This document shows, one piece after another, positions 34,479-42,213 of a DNA stretch of 64,000 bases. Both the position numbers and the translations under genes were made by a program. How positions within the stretch are numbered: the first letter of the stretch is position 1; every line of letters begins with the position of its first letter. The notes beneath the pieces are model-generated. The model worked only from the letters and a program-made list of their open reading frames with translations. It was not told where the DNA came from and did not search any database. The stretch is from Paenibacillus barengoltzii NBRC 101215 (lineage in GTDB: Bacteria; Bacillota; Bacilli; Paenibacillales; Paenibacillaceae), in contig NZ_BILV01000002.1 of the NCBI RefSeq assembly GCF_004000745.1, forward strand, positions 62,001-126,000. The letters are read 5' to 3'.

Positions 34479-35711
34479 TTAGAATGCCCAGTTGCCTTTA
34501 ATGAAGATCGGCTCTTCTTTGCCGTCTGCCGTGATGCCGAAAATATCCATCTCTGCGGATCCAACCATAAAGTCTTCATGCGCCAAGCTGGAGTTCAACC
34601 CGCGTTGTGCCAGTTCTTCCTGGGACATTGATTTGCCGCCTTCCAGGTTAAACGCGTAGGCATTTCCGATGGCCAAGTGGTTGGAGGTATTCTCGTCAAA
34701 CAGTGTATTGTAGAACAGAATACCGGATTGCGAGATCGGAGAGTTATGCGGTACTAATGCCACCTCTCCCAAGTAATGCGAGCCTTCGTCCAGCTCCACG
34801 AGCTGTTTAAGGACATCGGCACCTACTTCGGCTTTGTAATCCACGATTCGGCCGTTCTCAAACGTCAACGAGAACCGGTCGATGATCGTGCCGCGGTAGC
34901 TCAGCGGTTTTGTCGCGGAGACCGTGCCGTTTACCCCTGTTTTAAGCGGAGCCGTGAACACTTCCTCAGTTGGCAGGTTAGCCAGGAACGTGTTACCTTG
35001 GGCGTTGATGCTCTCAGCAGCGACCCACAGATGGCCTTCCGGCAGCTCGATGGTCAGGTCGGTACCTGGTGCTTTATAATGCAGCTTCTTGTAGCGTTTC
35101 GCATTTAAGTAATCGGATTTTTGCGTGAGGTTCTCGATATGTTGCTGCCATGCCGCGATCGGGTCAGGCTGATCCAGGCGAACCGTACGGAAGATCGCTT
35201 CCCACAACGCGGGTACACGTTCTTCTTCAGGAAGGTTAGGGAAGACTTTGTCTGCCCATGCCTTGGAAGGTACAGCTACGATCGACCAGCTGAATTTATC
35301 GGACATCTGCATTTCACGGTACTTGCTCATCGCTTTGCCGTATGCTTTCTGATGATTGGTGAGCCGTTGCGTCGACACGCCTTTCAACAGGTCAGGGTCG
35401 GAGGAGATGACATGCAACACCGCGGCACCGTTCTCTACGTATTCCAACATCTCGCCGGCATACCATTTCGGTTCATCCAGAAAGGATTCTTCGGCAGCCA
35501 TATCATAGCGAAGACGGGTGACCACATCATCGCTCCAGTTAACTTTAACGAAGCGAGCGCCAGCTTCATAGGCTTGTTTCACAATAAGACGGACGAGCTC
35601 CGCGCTATCGATGGTCGTGTTGATAATTAGATTTTGTCCGGGTTGAACGTTAACGCCAATTTTGACAGCGAGTTCTGCATATTTTTCCAGTTTCTTTTGA
35701 AAATCGGACAT
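34479..35711 (-). CDS. M29-family metallo-aminopeptidase (AmpS/PepS-like)
   Basis: A 410-residue cytoplasmic thermophilic-aminopeptidase-type enzyme. The N-terminal half has the usual NVQPGQNLIINTTIDSAELV. The metal-binding C-terminal half has NLPTEEVFTAP (Glu), then LDEGSHYLGEVALVP (Glu, His) and FDENTSNHLAIGNAY with the catalytic His/Asp region ending in HEDFMVGSAEMDIFG. It releases N-terminal residues from peptides. GGAGG sits upstream of ATG at 35711. Single-gene unit. Confidence 0.92.
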   Translation of the reverse strand: MSDFQKKLEKYAELAVKIGVNVQPGQNLIINTTIDSAELVRLIVKQAYEAGARFVKVNWSDDVVTRLRYDMAAEESFLDEPKWYAGEMLEYVENGAAVLHVISSDPDLLKGVSTQRLTNHQKAYGKAMSKYREMQMSDKFSWSIVAVPSKAWADKVFPNLPEEERVPALWEAIFRTVRLDQPDPIAAWQQHIENLTQKSDYLNAKRYKKLHYKAPGTDLTIELPEGHLWVAAESINAQGNTFLANLPTEEVFTAPLKTGVNGTVSATKPLSYRGTIIDRFSLTFENGRIVDYKAEVGADVLKQLVELDEGSHYLGEVALVPHNSPISQSGILFYNTLFDENTSNHLAIGNAYAFNLEGGKSMSQEELAQRGLNSSLAHEDFMVGSAEMDIFGITADGKEEPIFIKGNWAF

Positions 35712-35880
35712 CTACGGGTTCCTCCAAACTTTAGGAATTAATTACATGCTTAATCATACACCATTTGCCAGCAAAATTGGAATGCCGCGCGATGGCGATC
35801 CTTCGTTTCTACATTTGATATTCCCCCAAAACATGGTACGATATTGCAAAGAGACTGTCCCATAAAAAGGAGTTACGTAC

Positions 35881-36156
35881 ATGATGAACGAATTGACCAT
35901 TGTTCATGCAGAAATGCGCCGGGAGGAGGATGGTTCCTACATCGGCAAGACTATTTTCGAAGTAAGCTCGCATAAGGCTGCTTATGAAATTACCTTCTAC
36001 AGTGAGAAGGGGACGGATTGGGATTACAGCCTTCATTATGCCAACGAACCGGGCATTGAGGAGCAATTCCTTGCCGTTGACGAACGGATCGAAGAGGACG
36101 ACGAGTTGTTTGATACCTTGTTGGATGCTGCGTGGGATACGCTGCCGGAGGCTTAA
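35881..36156 (+). CDS. Small acidic protein of unknown function
   Basis: A 91-residue, strongly acidic soluble protein. Start MMNELTIVHAEMRREEDGSY, a middle part KAAYEITFYSEKGTDWDYSLHY that looks like beta strands, and a C-terminal EERIEEDDELFDTLLDAAWD-like helix. AAAAAGGAG lies 8 bases before ATG. It precedes an AI-2E family permease gene by 50 bases and may be co-transcribed. I do not recognise the family; its single-gene features are consistent with a real gene. Confidence 0.7.
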   Translation: MMNELTIVHAEMRREEDGSYIGKTIFEVSSHKAAYEITFYSEKGTDWDYSLHYANEPGIEEQFLAVDERIEEDDELFDTLLDAAWDTLPEA

Positions 36157-36206
36157 ACCGTTGACTTCCGTTGGATAGCGGAAGAGTGGGGGAGGAGGAA
36201 TAAACC

Positions 36207-37301
36207 TTGTGGCAACATCCGTTCTATCGCACATCACTTGGGATTATTATGGTGCTGACCATCATCTATTTGTTATCCAAGGTCAGTTTTATCTTTAATC
36301 CGCTGGTGACACTGGTATCCATATTAATTGTTCCACTTACGATCTCCGGATTTCTGTATTATCTGCTGCGACCGATCGTCCAGTTCCTGGAACGGAAGAA
36401 ACTGAACCGGGTACTGTCGATTTTGCTCATTTACTTATTATTCGCCGGAGTTATTACGATCTTCTTAATCGTGGTCTGGCCGCCGCTGCGGAAGCAGATC
36501 ATTGAATTTATGAACAATGTGCCGAAAATGATCAATGGACTGCAGACCCAATTCAACGACATCCGCGACAATCGCTACCTCTCTATGGTGACGAATGAAA
36601 CCAGTCCGGAACTGATGAGCAAAGTCACGGAATATTTGAACTCGGCTATGGAAGCCATTTCCGGTTACTTGTCTCATGTGGTGACCTTCCTGAACGACTT
36701 CGTCATTGTCGTAGGTACTGTTCCGATTCTGCTCTATTACATGCTGAAGGAGGATGAACGGGTCACGCCAATGCTGGTGCGGATGCTGCCTAGTCGTTAC
36801 CGCCGGGATGGAGCCAACGTCATCCATGAAATCGACAACATGCTCAAAGGGTTTATCGCCGGGCGTATGATTAGTGCGTTGCTGCTGGCGTTTATGAGCT
36901 TTATCGGTTTTTGGATGATCGGGTTGCCGTATCCGCTGCTTCTTGCGGTAGTAGGGGCGTTGTTTAATTTCATCCCATATTTCGGGGCACTGCTGGGGGC
37001 AATTCCTTGTGTGATCGTGGCATTCACCGTGTCTCCGACCATGGTGCTCTGGGTTATCGTGGTTGTGGTGGTTGCGCAGCAAATCGAAGGCAACCTGATC
37101 TCTCCCTACATATATGGCAAGACGATCAATATTCATCCGTTAACTACGATCGTTTTGTTGCTGGTGGCCGGTGATTTTGGCGGCATTCTGGGGATGATCT
37201 TGGCGATTCCGGTGTACATGATGCTGAAGATTATCGTACTTAAGGCACATAAACTTTATTTTGCAGAAAAAATGGAGGATCTCACCGAAACAAATCCATA
37301 A
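36207..37301 (+). CDS. AI-2E family (UPF0118) permease
   Basis: A 364-residue membrane protein with about eight helices. Helices cluster at the N-terminus (residues 10-75), then a soluble segment around 95-140, then a C-terminal bundle. The family-specific PYPLLLAVVGALFNFIPYFGALLGAIP and QQIEGNLISPYIYGKTINIHPLTTIV are present. The family exports small molecules or ions; the AI-2 link is historical. TTG start with GGGAGGAGG upstream. Confidence 0.9.
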   Translation: MWQHPFYRTSLGIIMVLTIIYLLSKVSFIFNPLVTLVSILIVPLTISGFLYYLLRPIVQFLERKKLNRVLSILLIYLLFAGVITIFLIVVWPPLRKQIIEFMNNVPKMINGLQTQFNDIRDNRYLSMVTNETSPELMSKVTEYLNSAMEAISGYLSHVVTFLNDFVIVVGTVPILLYYMLKEDERVTPMLVRMLPSRYRRDGANVIHEIDNMLKGFIAGRMISALLLAFMSFIGFWMIGLPYPLLLAVVGALFNFIPYFGALLGAIPCVIVAFTVSPTMVLWVIVVVVVAQQIEGNLISPYIYGKTINIHPLTTIVLLLVAGDFGGILGMILAIPVYMMLKIIVLKAHKLYFAEKMEDLTETNP

Positions 37302-37478
37302 ACTTATCAGCGACCTGCAAGGTGATGAATATCATATCTCCCATCCCCGCGATTGGGCGATGATTATTCTATTAGGTAGACATTCAAAGAGTCGGATCCA
37401 TCTCGCGAAACAGCTATGGACGGCTTTTTGAATATCCTGTTCGATAGAAATCATCAATTTGCTCGGGGGATGATGTAC

Positions 37479-37946
37479 ATGGCAGTGCAAGCCAAAGGCG
37501 GGAAGTACTTTTATGCATGGAGCAAGATTCTTCCCGACGGATCGTTTTACCTTCCGGATCAAGCCCTGCAAGAGTACCAAATTCGACCGGATTCCAACAT
37601 TATTCTGATGACCGGCCGGAATACGGCCAAAGGCTTTAGCGTTCTGTGCAAAGAACTGATCGCCAACTCGCCGCTGGCCCCGATCTTCGCCAGCATTCCT
37701 CAGCTTCAGCAATTCGCCATCCCGGAAGGGGAACCGGTTATCGTGAAAGAACGGACGTTTTGCTGGGTGTACTTGAATAGCAAAGGATATTTTACGCTGC
37801 CGTTGACCACCTGGCAGCAATTTGGCCTCAAGCCGGGCGACCAACTGCTCAGCTTGCGTGCCACCCATTTAGCGTTTAACAATTTGGCGGAGGGGCCTTA
37901 TATTGAGCAAGCGAAGCAACTCCGTGATATTCTCGTCTATGAATGA
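37479..37946 (+). CDS. Duplicated AbrB-like (swapped-hairpin type) protein
   Basis: A 155-residue protein with two similar halves. First: KILPDGSFYLPDQALQEYQIRPDSNIILMTGRNTAKGFSV. Second: NSKGYFTLPLTTWQQFGLKPGDQLLSLRATHLAFNNLAEGP. Both match the pattern G-x-[FY]-x-[LY]-P ... [IL]-[RK]-P-[DG]-[SD]-x-[IL]-L, as in AbrB/MazE-like folds. ATG at 37479 is preferred (CGGGGG about 9 bases before). No known family recognised; DNA binding is possible but not shown. Confidence 0.65.
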   Translation: MAVQAKGGKYFYAWSKILPDGSFYLPDQALQEYQIRPDSNIILMTGRNTAKGFSVLCKELIANSPLAPIFASIPQLQQFAIPEGEPVIVKERTFCWVYLNSKGYFTLPLTTWQQFGLKPGDQLLSLRATHLAFNNLAEGPYIEQAKQLRDILVYE

Positions 37947-37962
37947 AAAGCAGCTTACAAAG

Positions 37963-38007
37963 AAACCAGCCAGTCGTCTAAGCTTTAGCGGCTGGCTGGT
38001 TTTCATT
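37963..38007. terminator. Bidirectional terminator
   Basis: Stem AAACCAGCCAG / CTGGCTGGTTT around an 18-base loop, flanked by T on the + side and A on the other. Confidence 0.85.
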
Positions 38008-38018
38008 TCTCTTTTCCT

Positions 38019-38291
38019 TTAGGCGGATTCGGTTGACGACGGGTATTTCGCGATCAAATTTCTGTAGGCATCCTTCGGCCGCAGCCCGATCAGCTTCTCC
38101 ACTGGTCGGCCTTGATGAAAAAAGATCACGGTCGGCATCGACATCACACCAAATTGTGACGCCAAATCCGGGAGTTCATCACAGTCAACCTTCAGCAGGT
38201 GAACGGCCCCGCCGTACTCCTCATGCAGCTCGTCCAAGATAGGGGATAGTACCAGAGCGGATGCTGACACCTGTAGCTTTGGACAATTCAC
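38019..38291 (-). pseudogene. Thioredoxin gene remnant lacking its N-terminus and CxxC
   Basis: The frame keeps the C-terminal two thirds of a thioredoxin: LSPILDELHEEYGG, LLKVDCDELPDLASQFGV, the cis-Pro in MSMPTVIFF, and KLIGLRPKDAY. The first 40 or so residues, with the WCGPC active site, are missing. In their place an unrelated start reads VNCPKLQVSASALV, which is the wrong-frame translation of a merR gene start. Without CxxC it cannot work as a thiol-disulphide oxidoreductase. The breakpoint lies near 38255. Confidence 0.75.
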
Positions 38292-38301
38292 CAATTCTCA
38301 T
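38221..38301 (-). pseudogene. 5' remnant of a MerR-family regulator gene
   Basis: From ATG at 38301 the frame reads MRIGELSKATGVSIR, the first 15 residues of the MerR helix-turn-helix, then leaves homology (SGTIPYLGRAA) and stops at 38221. AGGTGA lies 11 bases upstream. A TATAAT (38337-38332) and TTGACC (38357-38352) flank the dyad ACCCT-GATGTG-AGGGT, a typical MerR operator. The spacer is only 14 bases instead of the usual 19-20, so the promoter may also be decayed. Confidence 0.75.
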
Positions 38302-38475
38302 CGCTTTTGAATCACCTGCTTTCTTGGGTTCATTATAAACCCTGATGTGAGGGTCAACCGTTTTTATCTCGAATCGCAAAAAAAACTTCATCGTCAACTA
38401 CGATGCATGAGTTCATGGATCGTGTATAATGTAGGAAATTGGGCGTCTGCCATACAGGCGGCAAAGGAGGAGAGC

Positions 38476-38964
38476 ATGAAACCTGCCTTATTAATCATCG
38501 ATATGCAGCAGGCTTTTTTGAACCATCCACGCATCCAAAGTGAAATCCCAGAGGTTTGCGAGTACATTAATGCGGTCGCTGACTTGTTCAGAGAAGCAGG
38601 GCGGCCGGTTGTGGTGGTCCAAGATCAGGATGGAGGTGTGGGAACTCCAGGTTACGACGTTATCCCAGAGGTCAAACTGGTTGAATCCGACCTGCGGGTC
38701 TCCAAGGTATGGAATAACTCGTTCTGGAAGACGAACCTGGAGGAGCTTCTGCGTGAGCAGGACACCGACTTCGTCGTGGTCTGCGGATTTGCCGCCGAAC
38801 ACTGCGTTACGTTTACGTTTAATGGCGCGGTAGAGCGCGGGTTTGGAGCAGCAATTTTGCAGAAAGGCATCCTCGGCGAACACCCCGATGCGGTGACCGC
38901 TGTCTATCGGGACCGCAGCTTGATCAGCTACGCCGTGATCCGCGCGCTTTTGAAGCAAGATTAA
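38476..38964 (+). CDS. Isochorismatase-like cysteine hydrolase
   Basis: A 162-residue enzyme of the isochorismatase/nicotinamidase superfamily. Catalytic Asp in LLIIDMQQAFL, Lys in VSKVWNNSF, and the catalytic Cys in VVVCGFAAEHCVTFTF, where the cis-peptide region precedes the Cys. ATG at 38476 follows GGAGGAGAG; the longer frame upstream has no site and covers the promoter (TATAAT at 38425-38430). The substrate (nicotinamide, an amide or isochorismate) is not predictable. It is divergent from the merR/thioredoxin scar. Confidence 0.88.
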   Translation: MKPALLIIDMQQAFLNHPRIQSEIPEVCEYINAVADLFREAGRPVVVVQDQDGGVGTPGYDVIPEVKLVESDLRVSKVWNNSFWKTNLEELLREQDTDFVVVCGFAAEHCVTFTFNGAVERGFGAAILQKGILGEHPDAVTAVYRDRSLISYAVIRALLKQD

Positions 38965-39040
38965 TTTATGGCATTACATATCTAAAGCAATGTGAAGTTG
39001 CGAGCTAGTTCATTTTTCATATCAGGAGGCGGTATGTTCC

Positions 39041-39826
39041 ATGAATGCACATGAAATCGATTATCGGATTATTGGAAGTGAAATGCAGTGTGTGGAAGTC
39101 CATCTGGATCAGGGAGAGAGCGTCGTAGCGGAAGCCGGCAGCTTTATGATGATGGATCCCGATATCCGGATGGAGACGATTTTTGGCGATGGCAGCAATC
39201 AAGGCGGCGGTCTCATGGGCAAGCTCATGGGGGCAGGTAAGCGGTTGTTGACCGGTGAGGGCTTGTTTATGACGGTCTTCACCAACGCCGGGTATCAACG
39301 GCAGGCCGTTACTTTTGCTTCACCCTATCCTGGAAAAATCGTCCCGTTGGACCTGCAAATGCTTGGCGGGAAGGTGATTTGTCAGAAAGACGCGTTCCTG
39401 TGCGCAGCCAAAGGCGTGTCCGTCGGCATTGAATTCCAGCGGAAGCTGGGTACCGGCTTTTTTGGCGGGGAAGGCTTCATCATGCAGAAGATTGAAGGCG
39501 ATGGGCTTGCTTTTGTGCATTCCGGCGGTTTGGTCATCGAGAGAGACCTTGCCCCTGGTGAAGTGCTTCGCCTCGACACCGGTTGTTTGGTGGCCATGAC
39601 GGCTTCGGTCGATTACAACATCGAGTTCGTCAAAGGAGTTAAAACTGCCTTGTTCGGCGGGGAAGGTCTGTTCTTCGCTACGCTGCGCGGCCCCGGCAAA
39701 GTTTGGGTACAATCACTGCCGTTCAGCCGTTTGGCAGACCGGGTATTGTCCGCATCCCGCTATTCGGGCCGCAAAGATGAAGGCAGCCTGCTCGGCGGCT
39801 TGGGGAACCTGCTCGACGGAAAATAA
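39041..39826 (+). CDS. AIM24 / TIGR00266-family protein
   Basis: A 261-residue cytoplasmic protein of the AIM24 double-stranded beta-helix family. Typical blocks: [105 protein letters not shown] precedes the ATG. Its molecular role is not established; in yeast it is a mitochondrial protein. Single-gene unit. Confidence 0.9.
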   Translation: MNAHEIDYRIIGSEMQCVEVHLDQGESVVAEAGSFMMMDPDIRMETIFGDGSNQGGGLMGKLMGAGKRLLTGEGLFMTVFTNAGYQRQAVTFASPYPGKIVPLDLQMLGGKVICQKDAFLCAAKGVSVGIEFQRKLGTGFFGGEGFIMQKIEGDGLAFVHSGGLVIERDLAPGEVLRLDTGCLVAMTASVDYNIEFVKGVKTALFGGEGLFFATLRGPGKVWVQSLPFSRLADRVLSASRYSGRKDEGSLLGGLGNLLDGK

Positions 39827-39870
39827 TAGAGGTACGGAAGTTCAGCGAGTTTGCATGGTGAGAAAGGCGG

Positions 39871-39907
39871 TTGACATTCCGCTCCTCAAGTAACTAATAT
39901 GGTTACA
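39871..39907. promoter_or_regulatory. rrf2 promoter with GTAAC-N7-GTTAC operator
   Basis: -35 TTGACA (39871-39876), 18-base spacer, -10 TAATAT (39895-39900). The inverted repeat AGTAAC-TAATATG-GTTACA (39889-39907) covers the -10. The same operator type is found twice before catE (40462 and 40491), which points to autoregulation by the Rrf2 protein. Confidence 0.7.
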
Positions 39908-39935
39908 TGATGATGGAAAGGGGGAGCGGCTTATC

Positions 39936-40373
39936 ATGACGATTAGCTCCAGATTTTCTGTGGCGATTCACATCTTGTCCCTGCTTGAAATCAGTAAGGA
40001 CGAGATTTGCACATCGGAATATATTGCCGGCAGCGTGAACACGAACCCAGTTGTCATCCGCCGCATTATGGGCATGCTAAGCAAAGCGGGCTTGGTAGAA
40101 GTCCGTACGGGGGTGGCCGGAGCCAAGCTGTCACGGCAGCTGGATCAGATTACTCTGCTGGATGTATACCGTGCCGTGCATGTTGTGGAGGAAGACGGAT
40201 TGTTTGCCGTCCATGATCAGACCAACCCCGATTGCTTGGTCGGTAAGAATATTCAAGCGGCCATTGAACCGATTTTCTCCAAGGCGCAGAAGGCAATGGA
40301 AAATACGCTTGCGGCGGTAACGCTGCAGGATGTGGTGAACGAAATTTCGGTCGTCAACAATCCATCCGTGTAA
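39936..40373 (+). CDS. Rrf2-family transcriptional regulator (YwnA-like)
   Basis: A 145-residue winged-helix protein. N-terminal MTISSRFSVAIHILSLLEIS, the helix-turn-helix VNTNPVVIRRIMGMLSKAGLVEVRTGVAGAKLSR, and DVYRAVHVVEE. Only two cysteines (CTSE and DCLV) are seen, not the three-Cys cluster of Fe-S members such as IscR/NsrR, so it probably uses another signal (a thiol or a ligand). It is likely the repressor of its own gene and of the catE-like gene downstream, since both share the operator. Confidence 0.87.
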   Translation: MTISSRFSVAIHILSLLEISKDEICTSEYIAGSVNTNPVVIRRIMGMLSKAGLVEVRTGVAGAKLSRQLDQITLLDVYRAVHVVEEDGLFAVHDQTNPDCLVGKNIQAAIEPIFSKAQKAMENTLAAVTLQDVVNEISVVNNPSV

Positions 40374-40405
40374 CGCGAAATTCACCTTTAGCGGTCAACG
40401 GAGTG

Positions 40406-40436
40406 AAGCCCCCTAACGATAGGGGGCTTTTTTTGA
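40406..40436 (+). terminator. Terminator after rrf2
   Basis: 10-bp stem AAGCCCCCTA / TAGGGGGCTT, four-base loop, then a T run. Confidence 0.9.
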
Positions 40437-40444
40437 GCGAAAAA

Positions 40445-40509
40445 TTGACAATGCAGGCTCCTGTAACTATACTGATTACAACGATGCAATTGTAACATTC
40501 TCTGTTACA
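40445..40509 (+). promoter_or_regulatory. catE promoter with two TGTAAC-type operators
   Basis: -35 TTGACA (40445-40450), 17-base spacer, -10 TATACT (40468-40473). Operator 1, TGTAAC-TATACTG-ATTACA (40462-40480), covers the -10 and start. Operator 2, TGTAAC-ATTCTCT-GTTACA (40491-40509), is a perfect dyad just downstream. Both share the N7 spacing with the rrf2 operator. Confidence 0.72.
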
Positions 40510-40571
40510 CCTGCTTAACGGTCATTTATTTGTTTTTACATTGTTTTCAATTATGAAGGAGGACATCGATC

Positions 40572-41438
40572 TTGGCTCATCCCTTACCGATTCATCCCGC
40601 CACAAAACTGGGCGTTGTTCAACTGAAAGTTCGCGATCTGGAGCGCTTGCTCACCTTCTATCAAGAGGTGATCGGCCTTCGGCTGTTGCGCAAAAGCGGT
40701 CATGTGGCCGAGTTAACCGTCGACGGCCAACATCCTTTATTGATTCTGGAGGCAGATCCCCGTTATCGCGTGCTGCCGGAGCAGTCTGTATCTGGGCTGT
40801 ACCATTTTGCCATCTTAGTTCCGGGGCAGGTGACCTTGGGGCTTGTTCTGCGCAATTTGATCCGGCATCAAATCCCCGTGGGCCAGGGGGATCACTTGGT
40901 CAGCGAGGCGCTGTACCTAAGTGATCCGGATCAGAACGGCATTGAGATCTATGCCGATCGCCCCCGCGCTACCTGGCAGAAAACGGCATCCGGCGAAATT
41001 CACATGACAACCGATCCGGTGGATATCCAAAACCTGTTACAACTCTCCGAACATGCGCAGTGGAACGGTTTGCCGGAAGGTACGCGCATGGGCCACGTGC
41101 ATTTTCACGTAGGGGATTTACAGGTGGCGGAACAGTTCTATTGCGGCGTATTAGGTTTTGAGGTCACACTACACTTCGGCGCATCGGCGTTATTTATCTC
41201 GGCTGGCGGTTACCATCACCATATCGGCTTAAACCTGTGGGCGGGCAAAGGTGCACCGCCAGCGCCGGAGGATGCGGTGGGCATTCGTTACTTTACGGTA
41301 GAGCTGCCGGACGTTCCGGCATTGGACGCCGTTGTAAGCCGGTTAGATGAAGCCAAGGTGGCTTATACGCGGGAGGGGAATGAGCTGCGGCTTAGTGATC
41401 CTTTCGGCATTGGCATTAAACTTACGGTTGCTGCTTGA
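40572..41438 (+). CDS. catE: Catechol-2,3-dioxygenase-like VOC protein
   Basis: A 288-residue two-module extradiol dioxygenase very like B. subtilis CatE (YfiE). Matches include GLYHFAILVPG, EALYLSDPDQNGIEIYADRPR, MGHVHFHVGDL (metal His) and SAGGYHHHIGLNLWAGKGAPP (second His). The final metal Glu is in YFTVELPD or the C-terminal strand. It opens catechol rings and so protects against catechols and quinones. TTG start with AAGGAGGAC. No catD or regulator of the B. subtilis type is linked; an Rrf2 gene takes that place. Confidence 0.9.
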   Translation: MAHPLPIHPATKLGVVQLKVRDLERLLTFYQEVIGLRLLRKSGHVAELTVDGQHPLLILEADPRYRVLPEQSVSGLYHFAILVPGQVTLGLVLRNLIRHQIPVGQGDHLVSEALYLSDPDQNGIEIYADRPRATWQKTASGEIHMTTDPVDIQNLLQLSEHAQWNGLPEGTRMGHVHFHVGDLQVAEQFYCGVLGFEVTLHFGASALFISAGGYHHHIGLNLWAGKGAPPAPEDAVGIRYFTVELPDVPALDAVVSRLDEAKVAYTREGNELRLSDPFGIGIKLTVAA

Positions 41439-41546
41439 AGAGTGCGCTTGCAGCGGAAGTTCTGAAGATTTTAAGTCTTCCTTTTGGCGCGGTCCTTCAC
41501 CTATAATAGATTTACGTATTATTTTAGGAGGAAAGGACCGGTCGTT

Positions 41547-42116
41547 ATGAAAATGTTCCCTCAATTAGAAACGGAACGTTTTGTACTCAGAAGGCTGACG
41601 ACGAAGGACGCCGCCGATTTGTTCCATTATTTCTCCAACGACGAAGTGACCAAATATTACGATTTGGATCGTTTCGTGGAGCTCCGAGAGGCCGAGGAAC
41701 TCATCCAGAAGTGGAACAGCCGCTATTTGGAGAAGCGGGGCTTTCGCTGGGCGATTACGGTTAAGGCCGAAAGCGACCGGGTGATCGGCACTTGTGGTTT
41801 TCATAACTGGTCGAAGGAGCATTTCAAAGCAGAGGTCGGATACGAGCTCAACCCAGACTATTGGCGCCAAGGTGTGATGACGGAAGTGCTGCAGGAGATA
41901 CTGCGCTTTGGCTTCGAGGATCTAGGGCTGAATCGGATTGAGGCTTATATCGACCCCGACAATATTCGATCCAGGTACTTGTTGGAGAAGACGGGCTTTC
42001 ATGAGGAAGGATATTTAAAGGAAACGTTCTTCGAGAAAAATCAATTTGTGGATGCGGTTGTCTTCGCTTTGCTGAAGAAGCAATATGAAGCGAAACGGAA
42101 TCGGCAGTTCCGGTAG
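41547..42116 (+). CDS. GNAT-family (RimJ/RimL-type) N-acetyltransferase
   Basis: A 189-residue acetyltransferase of the ribosomal-protein-alanine type. Start QLETERFVLRRLTTKDAADLF is typical. The acetyl-CoA region is VGYELNPDYWRQGVMTEVLQEILRFGFEDLGLNRIEAYIDPDN and the end is SRYLLEKTGFHEEGYLKE. ATG at 41547 has AAAGGA 10 bases before it. Acceptor (an N-terminal amine or a small molecule) is unknown. Confidence 0.85.
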   Translation: MKMFPQLETERFVLRRLTTKDAADLFHYFSNDEVTKYYDLDRFVELREAEELIQKWNSRYLEKRGFRWAITVKAESDRVIGTCGFHNWSKEHFKAEVGYELNPDYWRQGVMTEVLQEILRFGFEDLGLNRIEAYIDPDNIRSRYLLEKTGFHEEGYLKETFFEKNQFVDAVVFALLKKQYEAKRNRQFR

Positions 42117-42170
42117 AGCTATTTCCAACCTTCCACGGTCATGCATAATTCCCCAGTCTCGGCAAACAAT

Positions 42171-42187
42171 TGTAACAGGATGTTACT
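42171..42187. promoter_or_regulatory. GTAAC inverted repeat before the BCCT gene
   Basis: GTAAC-AGGAT-GTTAC is a perfect dyad 27 bases before the BCCT start. The half-sites equal those near rrf2 and catE, but the spacer is 5 not 7 bases, so it may be another protein's site. Confidence 0.4.
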
Positions 42188-42213
42188 TTGACTGAGGATG
42201 GGGGTTAAGGCAA

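Noticed and set aside
42171-42187. Third target of the rrf2/catE operator family before the BCCT gene
   Set aside because: Half-sites agree but the spacer is 5 not 7 bases, which would place them on a different helix face.
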